A stretch of 64,000 bases of DNA from Gongronella butleri (taxonomy: Eukaryota; Mucoromycota; Mucoromycetes; Mucorales; Cunninghamellaceae). Shown in pieces: positions 22,246 through 34,479 of this stretch (the stretch's first letter is position 1; the number at the start of each line of letters is the position of its first letter). The stretch is from the NCBI GenBank assembly GCA_025201375.1, contig JAIWZP010000005.1:558001-622000 (forward strand), given 5' to 3'. The notes beneath the pieces are model-generated. The model was given only the letters and a program-made list of their open reading frames with translations, searched no databases and was not told where the DNA came from. The translations under genes and the position numbers were made by a program.

Positions 22246-24590
22246 CTATTGATCGATAAAAGAGGCATGAAGATTACGCGATGAGGACAAGGCATTGCGC
22301 TGCTTCCACCGTGTGCCATCGGGATTGTTGGTGCCTGCCGAGGCACTGTTGCTACTGCTGCTGCTACTTGAGCCATTGGAGCTGCTGGGGCCGCACTCCT
22401 CATCGTCCAACAAATCGAATTCCGGGTCCAAAGGCACCGGTGCCGGTGGCGGGGGCACGGGGGTCGTATTTACAGGCGAATTGCCTGTGCTGGCATTGGT
22501 TGTGGTGCTTGTGCTTGCGGTTGGGTCGGCAAGGACATTGTTGGAGCTTGAGCGGCGGCGGTGGTGGTGGAGCCAAGAGGAAGGCGTTCCGGGACTGACC
22601 GAATTTCTTCCAGCGGACCCCAAATCCAGCCGAGACAGGTCGGTGGCCAGACAATCATGGTGATGCAATGCATGATGAGGGTGATTATGATGATGATGAT
22701 GATGGTGGTGATGATGGTGGTGGTGATGGTGCGAATGGTGTGGGTGGTAAGCATGAGGATGTGAATATTGACAGAGCAAGCCATTGGGTGCAGGCGACAG
22801 GCTTCCAATGCTGTTGCTGCATGGCTCGGGCTCCGACGGCGCGTCGCTATCGTCCCGTGCAACATGTTGCCGCTTGACATCCATCACATCATTGCTTGAA
22901 ATCCGTCGATGATGGTATCGTGATGCCGTTGTGGCTGCATCCGGCGAAGATGACGTCGTCGGCGATGGCACAGGCGGGCACTGCAGATCGTCGTAAGGGT
23001 GCGCAGACGCAGAATGGCTGTGGTGGCTGCCGGTCGGCGTGGAATTCGTATTTTCCGTGGAAATGATCAAAACCGACGAAGATGCTGTGCATGACGACGC
23101 CGTCCCCGTGGAGCATGAGGGCGACGGCGACGCAGAGAGCGACGACGACGCTTCGGATGCATTCAATGGCACAGGCGAAGCAATTGAACTTGAATCGGTG
23201 TTGCTATGGTTGGCAACAGGCAGCGAAATGGTATTTGACGCGTCCAATTCGACACGTGCTGGCGTGGACGGCGAGGGGCAAGGGGCTGTGGAGGAGGACG
23301 AAGAAGAGGAGGAGCAGGACGACGAGGAATTGCCTATTGTTGCGTCAGAATCGTCGGCAACGGATGGAACCATGAGATTTTGGCGAATGGCGACCGTGGC
23401 ATGAGAAACTGTAGGTGCCGTTTCTGTTGGTGGTGATGCGGATGACGGGGTCGAGGAGGTTGAGGAGTTGGACGAGGAAGAGGAGGCAGCAGCAACAGCA
23501 GCAGCAGCGGTATCTGGTGAATTGGAGGTGGTGGAGGTGATTGTGGTAGTGGTGGTGGATGCAGGGTGGTGCAGCAAGTCGGTTTGTTCGCATTGGCGCC
23601 GCCGCCGGCGCTTGTTGAGTTTGGCGCTCAATGTCTCGCGCTCGCGCCCGGCAGCTTCCTGCAACATTAGGCACTTTACTTTGTAGTCGACATTGGCCTG
23701 CGATTGCAAATACATGAAAAACTCGGACAACTTGCTAAAATCCCACCCGTCCGTGAACGCTCGCAAGAATCGCTCGCGCTGCGCGTGCGACGTCGTTGCA
23801 TACGGCGGTGTCGCAAGGATCGTTGTCATCAACGTCGCCGTGTATTGCGTCGCCCACGTCTGCGTCAAGTGCCGCAATAGCTGCGCTCGTCGTAAATCGC
23901 CTGAAAAAGAGAAATGGAGCAACATCAGATTTCCGGCCAATTCGCGTCATCAATTCGCGACGGGAGGGGGATGCGCGCGTCGAATAATATAAAAAAGAAA
24001 GAAATTTACCTTGGTCGTCTGTCCAGCCAACAGTGATGTGTCTCACCAAGATGCTGGTGCTTTCCCAACGCCAGTCGGCGACGAGCCACTTGACGGCATT
24101 GATAATGCGATCGAGGCTGTACTCATTGGCAATGCGATGCAGGTACATGGCCGTCACAAGCACATTGTCCTCGGACTTTAACCAAGAGTAAAACGTCGCG
24201 TCATACAGCTGATCCATCTGCTTGATATTCTTGTGCACGTCTTTCCAGTCTTGTTGGGGTGGCTGCTGGCTCATCTTGCCTATATTTGTAGATTGTAAAA
24301 AAAAAAAAAAGGAGGGGATGAGGGGAATTGGGACAAAACGAGAATGAATGGCGCTTGCTTTCCAATGAAAATCACGGTATTTCTTTACGTTTTGCTGCCG
24401 ACCCATAGGCCCACTCGCCAACAGACATGTCCCGTTGACTGGGCGCAGCACCCACAGCAGATGAGCCCGCCGCAGGCTGACCGCCGCGAGCAGGCGAGTC
24501 CATAAAGGAGTGAAACGAATCCATAAAGGACGAGGTGCTCGAGGGCGCCAGCGACGTGGGCGGGAGCATGATAACCGGCGTGTTCGTCAT
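22246..24590 (-). CDS. Unknown 708-aa protein, helical N-half and Ser/Thr/His-rich tail
   Basis: Three exons (24590-24389, 24279-24010, 23900-22246) splice cleanly. I do not recognise the family. Residues about 70-255 are globular and helical (segments such as FYSWLKSEDNVLVTAMYLHRIANEY and LSEFFMYLQSQANVDYKVKCLMLQEAAGRERE), ending in a basic KLNKRRRRR stretch that could be a nuclear signal. The rest is disordered: poly-Ser/Thr runs, a run of about 15 His, and Pro-rich patches. Such tails are common in fungal transcription or signalling regulators, but that is only analogy. The initiation site is the first ATG of exon 1; a second possible start is MSQQPPQQ in exon 2. Confidence 0.75.
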
Positions 24591-25321
24591 AACCAGCCTC
24601 GAACCAACAATAAAAGAGAGCCAGCAATAAAAAAATCAAGCAAGGGGTCCCAAAGGATGGATGGGAAAGCAAGGAGAAATAGAAAAAAAAAACAAAAACA
24701 AGCAAAAAGAGAAAAAAAGAGAAATTGAGCAAGAGGGAATGGGTTGTGAGGGAAAAGAGCACAAGACCAAAAAAGGGGAACACAGAGAAAGGGAGGGCGG
24801 GGCCCAAAATCGCACAAAGGGAAAAGCAGATCTGTTTGGCACCTGATTCGACACAATGAGAAGGGGAAAAAGGAGCCTGGGCTCAAAAGACCATGGACGA
24901 AGAAAAGCCATGATTGAAAGTGCCCCCCTTCTCATCTCAATGGACACATCCGCTGCAATGAAATGACCGATAGTCTGCCTAGTGTGCCTTTTTTTTATTT
25001 TTTTTACTTTTTTTTTTTACTTTTTATCGCAACCTTTTTTTTCTCAGAAAGAGGCATCACGTGTTGCCAATGATTATAAAAAAAAAAAGGTTTTTGAATT
25101 GCGCGGTGAATGGATGATCTGGTGCCCCGCAACCCAGTCAGCATGGCCAACTCGCCCCCACTGGTTCCCCAAATTACAAGGCTTAAGTATGTCTAAAAAG
25201 GCCGAGCGTGGGTGTTGCCTCTTACAACCTCAAATTTCCAACCACACAAGGCCCTGGTCACGCGCATTGCGGCACTCTAGAGCAATCGGACGATGGGGCA
25301 CATTTTTGTCGAACATGGTTT
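24591..25321. other. Spacer upstream of the 708-aa gene
   Basis: It is strongly purine-rich on the plus strand between 24655 and 24800, which is a long pyrimidine-rich leader for the minus-strand gene. T tracts occur at 24988-25040. No gene recognised. Confidence 0.5.
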
Positions 25322-26630
25322 CTATTCGATAGCCACATACGCGGCAAAATGGGGGTATTTGGCGAGGCATGCTTGCAGCGACGCGATCAGGTCCAATTGC
25401 CACGCAACGGGCGGCTGTCGCGCGAGCGCCGCGTCATCGCCACCATCATGCGAGTCATACGACAAGAGTCGTCGCTGGATGCACGCCAGCAACTCGTGCA
25501 GTGTGCGCCAATTCCACCCACTGTGCAGCAGCAGCACGTGCTGGCACGTCGACGTGAACTCGGCCGCATCCATCGACGCTTGCACATCCTCCAGGGATCG
25601 CTCCACATCGTCAAGATCGCGACAAAGCGACGCAAAACACGTCTCGATGTTCGTCGCATTCATCCAATTGTGGTTGATCGAGATCGTCGCGCCCATGTTC
25701 TCCACCTGACGCGTCGAAAAAAAAAAAAAAGAGAGAGAGAGAGAGAGAGGCGAAATGAGGATTTTCGTTTTTTTTTTTTCGCTCGCTTTTTTTTTTTTTT
25801 TTTTGGCCTCCTCTTGTACCTGATGAAACCAATTCGAGGGTATAAAGACAGTCTCCCCGTCGCGCTGGTAGAGCACAATGGGTCGTGTCTTGGCAAATTG
25901 CGGGAATTGCTGCGGATCGACGTGTCGCACGTCGTACACCAGGTTGCCCAGCTTGTCCTTGAGCAATGGCTCCTGGTCTGGCGAGAACAACGTCCACTTT
26001 TTTATGCCACAAATATTGCATGACCATGAGTACGACCGGTAAACGTCGGCATGCAGCGGCGTAAACGACCCGTCGCCACCCATGTAGGAGAATCGATAGT
26101 CGTCATCTGTGTTTTGCATCCAATACTCGTTCATCCAGTCATCTACAATGGAATGGACACGCATCATGAGTCCATCCCAAACAGTACAAACGCGCCGCTA
26201 GCTTACCTGCAAAAAGGTCAGGCACCGTGTATGCCTGGCTGCCGTGTGCCGTCTTGGCAAAATGCCAATCTTTGAGGTAATACCGGCTACCATCTTGGCT
26301 GCCGCGCTCCCAATGGTCGACAAATTCGCCAAAGCCCATAGCCACACGCTTCTGGTCGGTAAAGTCACGCTCGTCACACACAGCCACTTGCACTTCCGTG
26401 TCGGCAAACGCGTGCCGCAGGTATGCATAGTCGGGCTCGCTCGCTGGTTGCATACTGCCGTCGTCCTGGCTGCTGCTGCTGCGACGATCTAAAGGCCGGA
26501 TCCAGTGCTTGCGCGCCGGCCAGTGCGCAATTAACTTTGGTCCAAGCACCGCTGGCACATTTGCATGCAAGTGATCGCGCAAAAAAACGTCGTAGCTCGG
26601 CGGATCGGTATAATAAGGTACCTTTCCCAT
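25322..26630 (-). CDS. JmjC-domain oxygenase, JMJD4-like
   Basis: Three exons (26630-26207, 26142-25820, 25705-25322) give 376 aa. The start at 26630 has a good context; an in-frame ATG at 26648 would add six residues. JMJD4 hydroxylates a lysine of the translation release factor eRF1 with Fe(II) and 2-oxoglutarate. Matching features are DYRFSYMGGDGSFTPLHADVYRSYSWS-type core with His172 and Asp174 as iron ligands, the NICGIKKW strand, FIPSNWFHQV with His248 as the third likely ligand, and the ATISINHNWMNATN segment diagnostic for the JMJD4 group. The C-terminal ~90 residues are helical. The substrate is inferred from the family. Confidence 0.9.
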
Positions 26631-27114
26631 GGTAAAACGATGCAACAAGCAAGAAAGAAGAAAAAAAAAAAGGACATCAAAAATTGGCTGCGTGTTTCAA
26701 ATTGTCAAAACAATCCCCGCCCTTACCTAAAAAAGGGGCATGGACGCGATCATTTGCAGGATTTGGTGCGCAATTCATGCATGCATGGTATTGAGACCAT
26801 ATCCATCATCACCTCATTAAAATTTGAGACATCTGCACAAGTCGATGTGTTGCAAGTTTGCAACTCGCGTTTTTTAATATATCATCCTATTTCGCAGTGA
26901 AATCGTGCTTCGATCACCGCGAAACTTTACCAGGAGGTGAACGATTCGCGCTTCTTTTTCAGGAAAAATTGCAAAACGGAGGTCGATCAAGCTGTTGTCA
27001 AGACAATCGCGAACTTGTCACGAAACTGTAAATTCAATGTGAACTGCAGCGATGAAGGCTGGATCATTATTGCCAAATCACTTCCACCATTTGATAATAA
27101 TTGCCGCGCGTTTC
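26631..27114. other. Spacer entering repeat region
   Basis: AT-rich with no gene. The part near 26960 includes ACGGAGGTCGATCAA, a weak echo of the motif that opens repeat unit B just downstream, so the repeat may extend to the left in decayed form. Confidence 0.4.
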
Positions 27115-28935
27115 TTTTCAAAAATCATTAAAAACCAGAGGTCAACCATGTGCATGCGTTTTTGACAGTTTTGAAAACTTGGCAATTTTTCAATGATTTT
27201 CACAGATCCAATCTTAAACACTACAAACTACTGTATGGTTGGATCGCCTCCAAAAGTACAGTACTGTTTCATTAGGCCATTTCGTTGCGTGCGTCTTTTT
27301 TCAACGTGGCGTTGAAAACTGGAAGTGGTGGGTTGAGTGCTTGAGTCGTTGTGAAGCACTGAAGCTGCATCCTCCAAAAAATATGATATCGATAATACAG
27401 TACGTACGTATTTTCACAAATTCAGCGGTGGACTCTCGAAATATTTCGTGGATCGGCGGATGAAACTGGTACGGTACATACTGTACTACAGTACTGTTAG
27501 TACCATTCGAAAGACACACGCTCGGACGTCATTTCTGAAATACTGTAAATGTTTTTCGCCGATGCGTGACTTTTGTACCGCTTGTGAAAACCGTTCAAAC
27601 ATTACAAAAATATAAATTTTCAACCTCGATGTTCTCGGCAACGGATTAAATAACACACGGCGCTTTAACATATGATACCGGTATCGAAGGCACCTCTTGC
27701 ATCTCTATCGAATGAGGCCAGATTTATCGATGGATGGCTAAAACTCACAGAGAAAATTCACTTTTTCATCAAAAATTTTGATCGCGATTTGCTCGACAAC
27801 GGTCTAATAAACGTGTGATTTTTATTTTAGTTTTATTGACAAACAAGGGGGCAAAGCACCTAATGGGATGACTTACAGCGCGCTAGCTAGGGTTTTAACT
27901 TTTTGCATCGGTCATTTCACCAGGCTGCAGCCCACTCCTCTGCGCATAAAAATGTGCAAAATAAAAAAAATAAAAAAACACAAAAAAAAATAAAAAATTC
28001 ATGCAATCCACTCACCTTAATTTGGAAGTGTCAAACCTTAAATTTTTGCAAAAAAATCTTGACCAAAGTAGGCACTTTTCTCTGTCGATCGCCGTTCATG
28101 CGTCACTCGTTGGACGTTTTCTTAAAAGGTGGGGCGATTTGCCATTTTGTCAGCCAATAGCAAATGGTCGGAGTTACCTGTTTGGAACGCATTGATCACG
28201 CTGAGTTCGAAATTTCCCAAACTTGGCAGTTTCTGAGATTGAAATGTGTGGCCCACCATGAATTTTTCAAAAGAGGTCGTAGCGCTTTGCGGGTTTAAGC
28301 TTTTTTGTTGCAATTTTTGCGCTGATTGCGATGCAGTTATTTTTGAGCTGTGTCCACCATGCAGATGGACAGATGAATGCAAAATAATACAAATTTGAAG
28401 TTTTTGGCATTTTCGAGTCCAAAAAAATCGGGCGGGTTTGTCCTGAGCACTGCAGGGTTACAGTTTAGTAAGCCGTGACGCATGTTTCATCTGCGGGCGA
28501 GCAGGCTGTAAAAAAATTTCTGGAGGCACAGCAGCCCAGCAAAGTCTGAACACTCTGAAAAACATTTGCTTATTGGTTTTAGCGACGGTAATTTGTGTAC
28601 AGTACGTACAGTATTTGGGCAGTGTAGCACGATGCCCGATGCATCATGCATTGAAATGATACTGTATGATAGCGCGCGTCAGGTTCAATCCGTTGTGATT
28701 AAAAATGTGCTGATCAAACTCTTTATTTGTGGTGTACAATTCCAAAATTATGATATCATATGAAAATAATGTTTTTGTGCATTTTCTCGCTCGGTCGCTT
28801 GTTGAATGCTTTTTTTGAACAAGGACAGATTCATACTGTATTGTATCATGAACATGTTCGTTTGGTGTGAGCGCGTGACACAATACAAGCACAGTGAATG
28901 AGAAAGCGAGAAAAGGACAAAACACGCAAAATCGG
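27115..28935 (+). repeat. Dispersed repeat copy R2 (units B then A)
   Basis: Unit B (about 27115-27935) aligns with 35160-35945 and 54380-55075; shared landmarks include ACAAATTCAGCGGTGG, the CTCGAAATATTTCGTG block, TCGATGTTCTCGGCAACGG and GGTCATTTCACCAGGCTGC. Unit A follows (about 28015-28560) and a further part to about 28935 matches 53500-53560 and 55860-55930. This copy carries extra TACTGTA/TACAGTA-rich insertions at 27396-27411 and 27474-27508 absent from the other B copies. No long coding frame is conserved. Confidence 0.85.
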
Positions 28936-29039
28936 CGCAGGGCTGGTATTTTGAATTTTTAGACGCGCGGCGGCGCCAATTTAAAGCTCCTCGGCCCGCC
29001 GTCTTTTTTTGACTGCCACTCTTTCTCTCCCCCTTTTTA

Positions 29040-29928
29040 ATGGATACCCAAGGCTCGGTGAATGATGAACAAGGTAAGCAGCCCCCCTTTTTTTGTGCGT
29101 GAACCTCAAACGCTAACCGAGAAAGAGGGATTTAGTACAAGGTCTCTCTGTCAACAATCTGCCGAGTGCCACGCGCAAGCAGATCCAGTGCCTCATTGAC
29201 ATGAGCGATGCCCTGGATCTGGAGCGACCCACAGGGAGTAGGTAAGCGTGGAATTGAGGGCGCGTGCTAGCAAGCAAAAAGGCAGCTGATGTCACGACCA
29301 CTTTTTTTTTCCATACCAAGCTTTCACGTCGCGCTTAGCGAGCGTATGACGACCATGATGGATTTAGACCTGGAAAGGCAAGATTTGCAGGACTTGACTG
29401 ATACGTTACAAGAACGCACGCGTCTGGCGCAGGACGAGCTTGCAAGTCTGCAAAGGTGCGAAAAAAAGACCTCGGACATTCTCACTGGAGAAATGAAAGA
29501 CTGACGCGACACGCTTTTTTTGGATTGTCATGGGCAGGTTACTGAAAATCATGCAAGACGAGCGAATCCAGACCGAGGAACCGCTAGTGCGCAACTATGA
29601 GGACCAGATCGACGCGATGCTCGCGCAGGAGAGGCACGACAGGCAACAAATCGCGCTGCAGCAGGCAGATGCGGACGCGATCCCCGCAGAGCTGCTCGTG
29701 ACAAGCATACAGGCATTGGAGCGACAGGTGCAGGCGCACGAGGCAGCGCTGAACGAGACTCAATTGAGGCATCCTGAGCTGCTTGTCGACGACAACGACC
29801 AGATGCCGTCAACCATAGAGGAATTGGACACGCTGCTGCACGCCAAAATGGCCGAGGAACGCAGCCTGGAGCGCGAACGCGACCGCTTGCTCGCCGACAT
29901 GTCACGGAGTATGTTGCCAATGAAATAA
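29040..29928 (+). CDS. Coiled-coil protein of 221 aa, function unknown
   Basis: Four exons (29040-29073, 29136-29241, 29321-29455, 29538-29928). After a short acidic N-terminus, two long coiled-coil blocks span roughly residues 58-125 and 135-215, rich in Glu, Gln, Asp, Arg and Leu with heptad spacing (LERQDLQDLTDTLQERTRLAQDE-like, cut here). No catalytic motif. The size and layout resemble small subunits of kinetochore, spindle or tethering complexes, but I do not recognise the family. It converges on the NT-C2 gene with an 85-bp gap, and a CT-rich leader precedes its ATG. Confidence 0.8.
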
Positions 29929-30013
29929 AAATGGGTTTTTATCGCGTGTGTAAAATACAAAATCAATACTATGTACAGAAAAAACAGAGAAAAAGGAGGA
30001 TGCACAGGGGGGA

Positions 30014-31170
30014 TCATTGTGTAAAGAGCTGTTCTACAAGGTCAGTTGGTGTCGGGTCGTCCGAGTGGAGGAACGAAGGATTGTTCCGGCAATACTGGGG
30101 CTGCGTAAAAAAAAAAAAAAAAAGCAGAAATGGGATGAGCGTCCTTTGTTTTGGCATTTAGGCATGGTCTTACCAATGAAGCGACAGACTGCGACTTGGT
30201 GACACCTGTTGTGTGACGCGGGGGCATAGCGCGCTCCGTGAAACTCCCAGTTAGGGAAGCTTCAGAGCGTTCCAATCGATGCAAGGGAAATCAGTATCAC
30301 ATGAGTACTTTTGCATCTTGTGTGCCTCTTTTTTTTTTTTTTTTTTCTATTGTGGCTCACCTGCCGAAGGGTCGTCTTGTGCATCTGGTCCATGATTGTT
30401 GCACGTCGCCATGGGATTGTCCGGGAGCCGCTGCGCCTTGACCATGGGGGGACTAGAAAACAACAAAAAAGCACGGATGAGCGCGCCGACAACCATGTGT
30501 CACCAAACTTACACTGTGTATTCTTCTGAGCCAGCGACCTGCGTCATTTGAATGGCAATCTAACGTTTAAAAAAAAGAGGCGGTGAGCCACCTGGGCTCA
30601 AAACATATTGCCTAAAATGCTCGCTCGCACGCACAAACACACACATGCTCGTCAACAATGCTCGTTTTTCTTACTTTGATGAAGGAATTGAATTTGCACT
30701 CGTCGAGAAGGAAGCGCTTTGTGATAGGCCCTGAGGTTGCATATTCCGAAAGATTGATGAGAAGAGATCCGATGGGCACGGAGCCAACGCCGGGTTGCTC
30801 CTGATAGATCTCGAGCTTCCAATCGCAAGGCGACAAGACGTGATGCTTATTGATGATGATCTCGGTGCTGGTGGTGATGTATTCGTTCCACACGACGCCG
30901 TGATCTTTGATTTGCAGCCTTTTTTTGTTTTTTTTCAAAAAAAAAAAAAAGAAAAAGCATGAGCCATGGATACACCACGAGTGGTTGCACGTGCAGCGGA
31001 AATGTCGCTTACTTGTCGGTCTGGCCGGCGGAAGGCTCGCCGTTCTTGAGACGCCACTTTACAAAATACGAGCCGCTCACCAACGGAATATTTGTAATAT
31101 CCTGGATAACCAGGTTGCTCGTAAAAATGACCTTGCGATGTTTTGACACAAAGATATGAGACAATGGCAT
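30014..31170 (-). CDS. NT-C2 domain protein (FAM102/EEIG1-like)
   Basis: Six exons (31170-31013, 30918-30675, 30559-30513, 30452-30361, 30259-30174, 30100-30014) give 237 aa. Residues ~10-150 form the N-terminal C2 (NT-C2) fold of the FAM102/EEIG1/EHBP1 group: FTSNLVIQDITNIPLVSG, YFVKWRLKNG, IKDHGVVWNE, the PCDWKLEIYQEQ strand, IGSLLINLSEYA, and the diagnostic FLLDECKFNSFIK. In animals and fungi such domains bind membranes or membrane contact-site partners. The last exons encode a polar disordered tail. The acceptor of exon 5 was picked because it keeps frame into exon 6 and ends in a sensible tail; an alternative acceptor 13 nt downstream is possible but shifts the frame. Starts 256 bp from the divergent Nem1-like gene. 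Confidence 0.85.
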
Positions 31171-31426
31171 GGGCAACAGAGAAACAATAAAGAGAGAGAG
31201 AGAGGCAAGAAGAGGAAAAAAAAAAAGGGCCTACTCCACGGCTAAATTCCCTGCGCTTTGCGTTGAATGGGTCCCGAACTCCGCTCTCACCACATTTCAA
31301 AAAGTTGGTTTTGCCTCCCCCCACCCACCTCTCGCTCCTCTTTTTCTTCTTTCACTTTGTCTTTTTTTTTTTTTTTTTGCTGTCCTTTTTGACTCTTTCG
31401 TGTCCCACCGCTCTTTTCCCACCCCT
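31171..31426. promoter_or_regulatory. Short divergent promoter region (NT-C2 / Nem1-like)
   Basis: 256 bp between two start codons. Next to the NT-C2 gene lies a (GA)n-like purine block (31190-31226) and next to the Nem1-like gene a pyrimidine block with an 18-nt T tract (31325-31380), so both genes have a CT-rich leader on their own strand. Confidence 0.5.
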
Positions 31427-32541
31427 ATGCCCACGCTGACGGCCACGCTGACGACCAACACTTCAAACACAACCATACCCTCGGTGCGGCGACGAAAAAG
31501 AAAAGTGGTGGTCAGCTTCATGTGCCATTATTTGTCGCTTGTCTACGACTTTGTCTACACGCTCTTCATTGTCAAACCAAAACAGCACTTGCTTGCCGAC
31601 GCAAAGCCTACAACGAACAAAGCGCTGCAGTATTACAAGGGAAAGACACTCGTCCTCGATCTGGATGAGACGCTCGTCCACTCTGTGCGCCTTGGAAGCC
31701 CAGAAGCCGCCTACACCGTCAGCCCTTCTATCAAACGCAAGAAAATCGAGGTCCAATCAGACAAACAGAGCCTGCTTTACGAGGTTTACAAGCGCCCCCA
31801 CGTTGATTTCTTCCTCAAGACGGTAAGTTTTAAGGAGCTTGCTCCTTCTCGCCTTCTCAATTGCCATACAAAATGCTGAAAATCCGCCTCCCTTTTTTTT
31901 TTTTTTTTTTGTAGATCTCACAGTGGTACAAGGTCGTCATCTTCACGGCCTCAATGGCTGAATACGCCGACCCCGTCATCGACTGGCTCGATCAGGACCA
32001 AACCATGGTGTCGCATCGCTACTTTAGACAGGTAAAGTCCCCTTTTTTCCTTTTCAATGCGTGGGGATGGAAAAAAATTGAAGCATAAAAAAAAAGTTGG
32101 GTCAAAGGGGGTTGTGGAGTGCTCAAGTGACAACATTTGGGGTTAGAAAAAAAGAATAGATTGGTGCCTGAGTTCCATTGGGTCTCATTTTTGCTGGGTA
32201 TTTTTTCTTTCTTTCTTTTTCATCTAGTCGTGCGTCGCAAAAGATGGAAACTATCTAAAGGACATCTCCCTAGCCGAAGGTGATCTTTCCAAAGTATGCC
32301 TGGTCGATAATAGCCCCATTGCGTATGATTTGTTCAAAGGTAAAACAAAAAAAAAACAAGATGACACGCTCCGGACAAAGGCTCAATCTTAATTCCTCAA
32401 ATAGACAATGGCATACCAATACCCACTTGGATCGCCTCCCCCAATGACGATAGCCTGCTCGACCTGCTGCCACTGCTGGACGCTCTGCGATTCACCTCAG
32501 ATGTGCGAAGCATATTGAGGCTACAACGTTTCGGCATTTAA
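31427..32541 (+). CDS. NEM1: Nem1/Dullard-type (CTDNEP1) protein phosphatase
   Basis: Four exons (31427-31822, 31915-32031, 32228-32339, 32405-32541) give 253 aa. A transmembrane region at residues ~27-50 follows a basic RRRKRK patch, which fits the nuclear-envelope/ER anchoring of Nem1 and Dullard. The phosphatase motif DLDET is at 78-82 ([11 protein letters not shown]), then [31 protein letters not shown], and the second acidic motif [11 protein letters not shown]. With a Spo7 partner this enzyme dephosphorylates lipin (Pah1) to direct lipid synthesis. It is shorter than yeast Nem1 and closer to metazoan Dullard in length. The symbol is by homology. Confidence 0.92.
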
Positions 32542-33081
32542 TTCCGCTGCCCCACCCCATCCTCTCATCCACCCCCCCCCCAATTCATCCAACACTCACA
32601 ATTACAACCCAATCCTCAATTGCAATCCCGTTTCATACCCCCTGCTGTGCGTCGCTGAATAAAGGACATCTTCTTTTTTTGCCTCATCTCTTTTTTTCCT
32701 TTTTTTTCTCAGTCATGGGGTACGGAGCCTGTCATGACATGAAGCGCGACTCACGTGGCGCGCTCCGCTCATTACAATTTGATTGTTGGTGCAAAACGTG
32801 GGAGTGTTTTTTCAATTGCGCCTTTTTGGGTTTGGAAACGACGTCATTTGTCCGAGAGGACAAACGCAAAATATCAAAATTGGACTTAAAAAGCCCAAGG
32901 TGTGCAAAACACAAGAAGTGCAGAAACAGGGGCTGCTAAAAAAAAAAAAGAAACGTCGGCCTTTCAAAAAGTCGGGGCCTGGCAGCCACCCATCGCATCC
33001 CTTCTCAAAAAAAAAAAAAAACAGCTTTGCCTCTTCAATTGCTGTCGCTTTTTCTTCACTCTTTTCTTCTTGTTGAACACT
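32542..33081. other. Spacer between Nem1-like gene and CBP3
   Basis: No gene recognised. A C-rich run at 32570-32581 follows the Nem1 stop and a CT-rich tract (33040-33075) leads into the CBP3 start. Confidence 0.5.
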
Positions 33082-34261
33082 ATGTTGGCCCGTCAGCTCG
33101 TGAAAGTAAGGCAGCGCGCATTTAAAAACAAAAAATGGACAGACAGTTGTCTAATTGCTCTTTTGTTCATTTTTTTCTCATTTAGCCTGCCCTCGGCCGT
33201 TCTTTGATCCGCTGTCGTCCCCAACAGCTGTCCATGGTCAATGTAAGACTTGCCCTCACTCTTGTGCACCACTCGCACACGTACCTGCGCGCGACTTGCA
33301 AGAAAAAGACGCGATAAAAAGGACCGGTGGCTCATTTTGTCATTTTTGCTTATTGTGCTTGTTTTGCCCAGACTTCCTTATTGTGCCGCTACGCCAGCTC
33401 ATCCACGCCTGAAGAGCCTCAGCCCAGCAAATACAGCAATGCCACGAAAAAGGTCGTTTATGGCCTCGCACGCGCCATGGGCTACTATTCCACTGGATCT
33501 ACCGCCATTCGCTCCAGCCACGAGCTGTACAATGTCTGTGCGCGCCAATGGGACACCAACAAGGACTTTTATATCAACAGTGCGTATCCGAGTCGGCATG
33601 GGCACCTGTCAACAATCGGAATTGACTTTTTTTTTTTTTTTTGCTTTTCGATGTTTTGTAGAGTGCAATTTGCCCGACAATTTCCAATCGTGGTTCTCGG
33701 TGACGCAATTGCACGTGTGGATGCTCATGGTGCATTTGCGCGCGACCGATCAGGGAAAGCTGTACATCCAAGAAGTCGTCAATCGCTTGTTTGAAGACTC
33801 TGAAGCCCGAATCCGCGAGCACGACGTGAGTGTCTAGCCAAAATAGGCGCCATTGGACGCACACTGACCCCTCGTTTTCTTTCTTCTTTTTTTGCCAGAT
33901 CACGCAACAGCGCATGATTGACAACTACATCAAGGATCTCGTCGCCCAGTTCCACGGTGGCGTCGTCGCCTATGACGAGGGCATGTGCAAGGATGACCCC
34001 GTGCTTGCCGCCGCCCTGTGGAGGTAAATTGACACGGAAAAAGGAAGAAAAACGCGACGCGTCGCCACTGGCTCACATCCGCACCTTTTTTTTTTTTGGT
34101 GCAGAAACCTTTTCGCACCTTCGTGCAACGACGCCACCGACTTAGCGTACGTCGTGCAGTACATCCGCCGTGAATTGCAGGCTCTGGAGGCTTACGATGG
34201 CGAAAAGTTGATTGCTGGCGAGGTGCAATTTGGCACGCCGTCCGCCACTTTTGACGATTAG
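33082..34261 (+). CDS. CBP3: Ubiquinol-cytochrome c chaperone, CBP3/UQCC1 family
   Basis: Six exons (33082-33105, 33186-33242, 33372-33579, 33662-33825, 33899-34023, 34105-34261) give 244 aa. The N-terminus (LVKPALGRSLIRCRPQQ) is a mitochondrial targeting sequence. The chaperone domain covers residues ~60-225: LYNVCARQWD, DNFQSWFSVTQLHVWMLMVHLRA-type core (cut), FEDSEARIREHD, and YDEGMCKDDPVLAAALWRNLF, which is typical of this family. With Cbp6 it binds the mitochondrial ribosome exit and newly made cytochrome b. The exon-1 ATG is followed by only seven further codons before the first intron. Confidence 0.94.
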
Positions 34262-34479
34262 ACGGGCTGCTTGCCATCTCTTTTTCAATTCGCTCCCCCT
34301 CCCATCCCCTCCATCTACGCCATCATCCCATCATGCAAAGTCTGCCCCATACACGCTCCTCCTCTTGTGCACGCTGCTCCATTGTCCGCAATACCGCTGG
34401 AAAGGCATATACCTCTTTGATTAGAAGCAGAAAATTAAAAAAGTAAATCAATTTGCATACTGTACTCTTAAAGCGTCAC

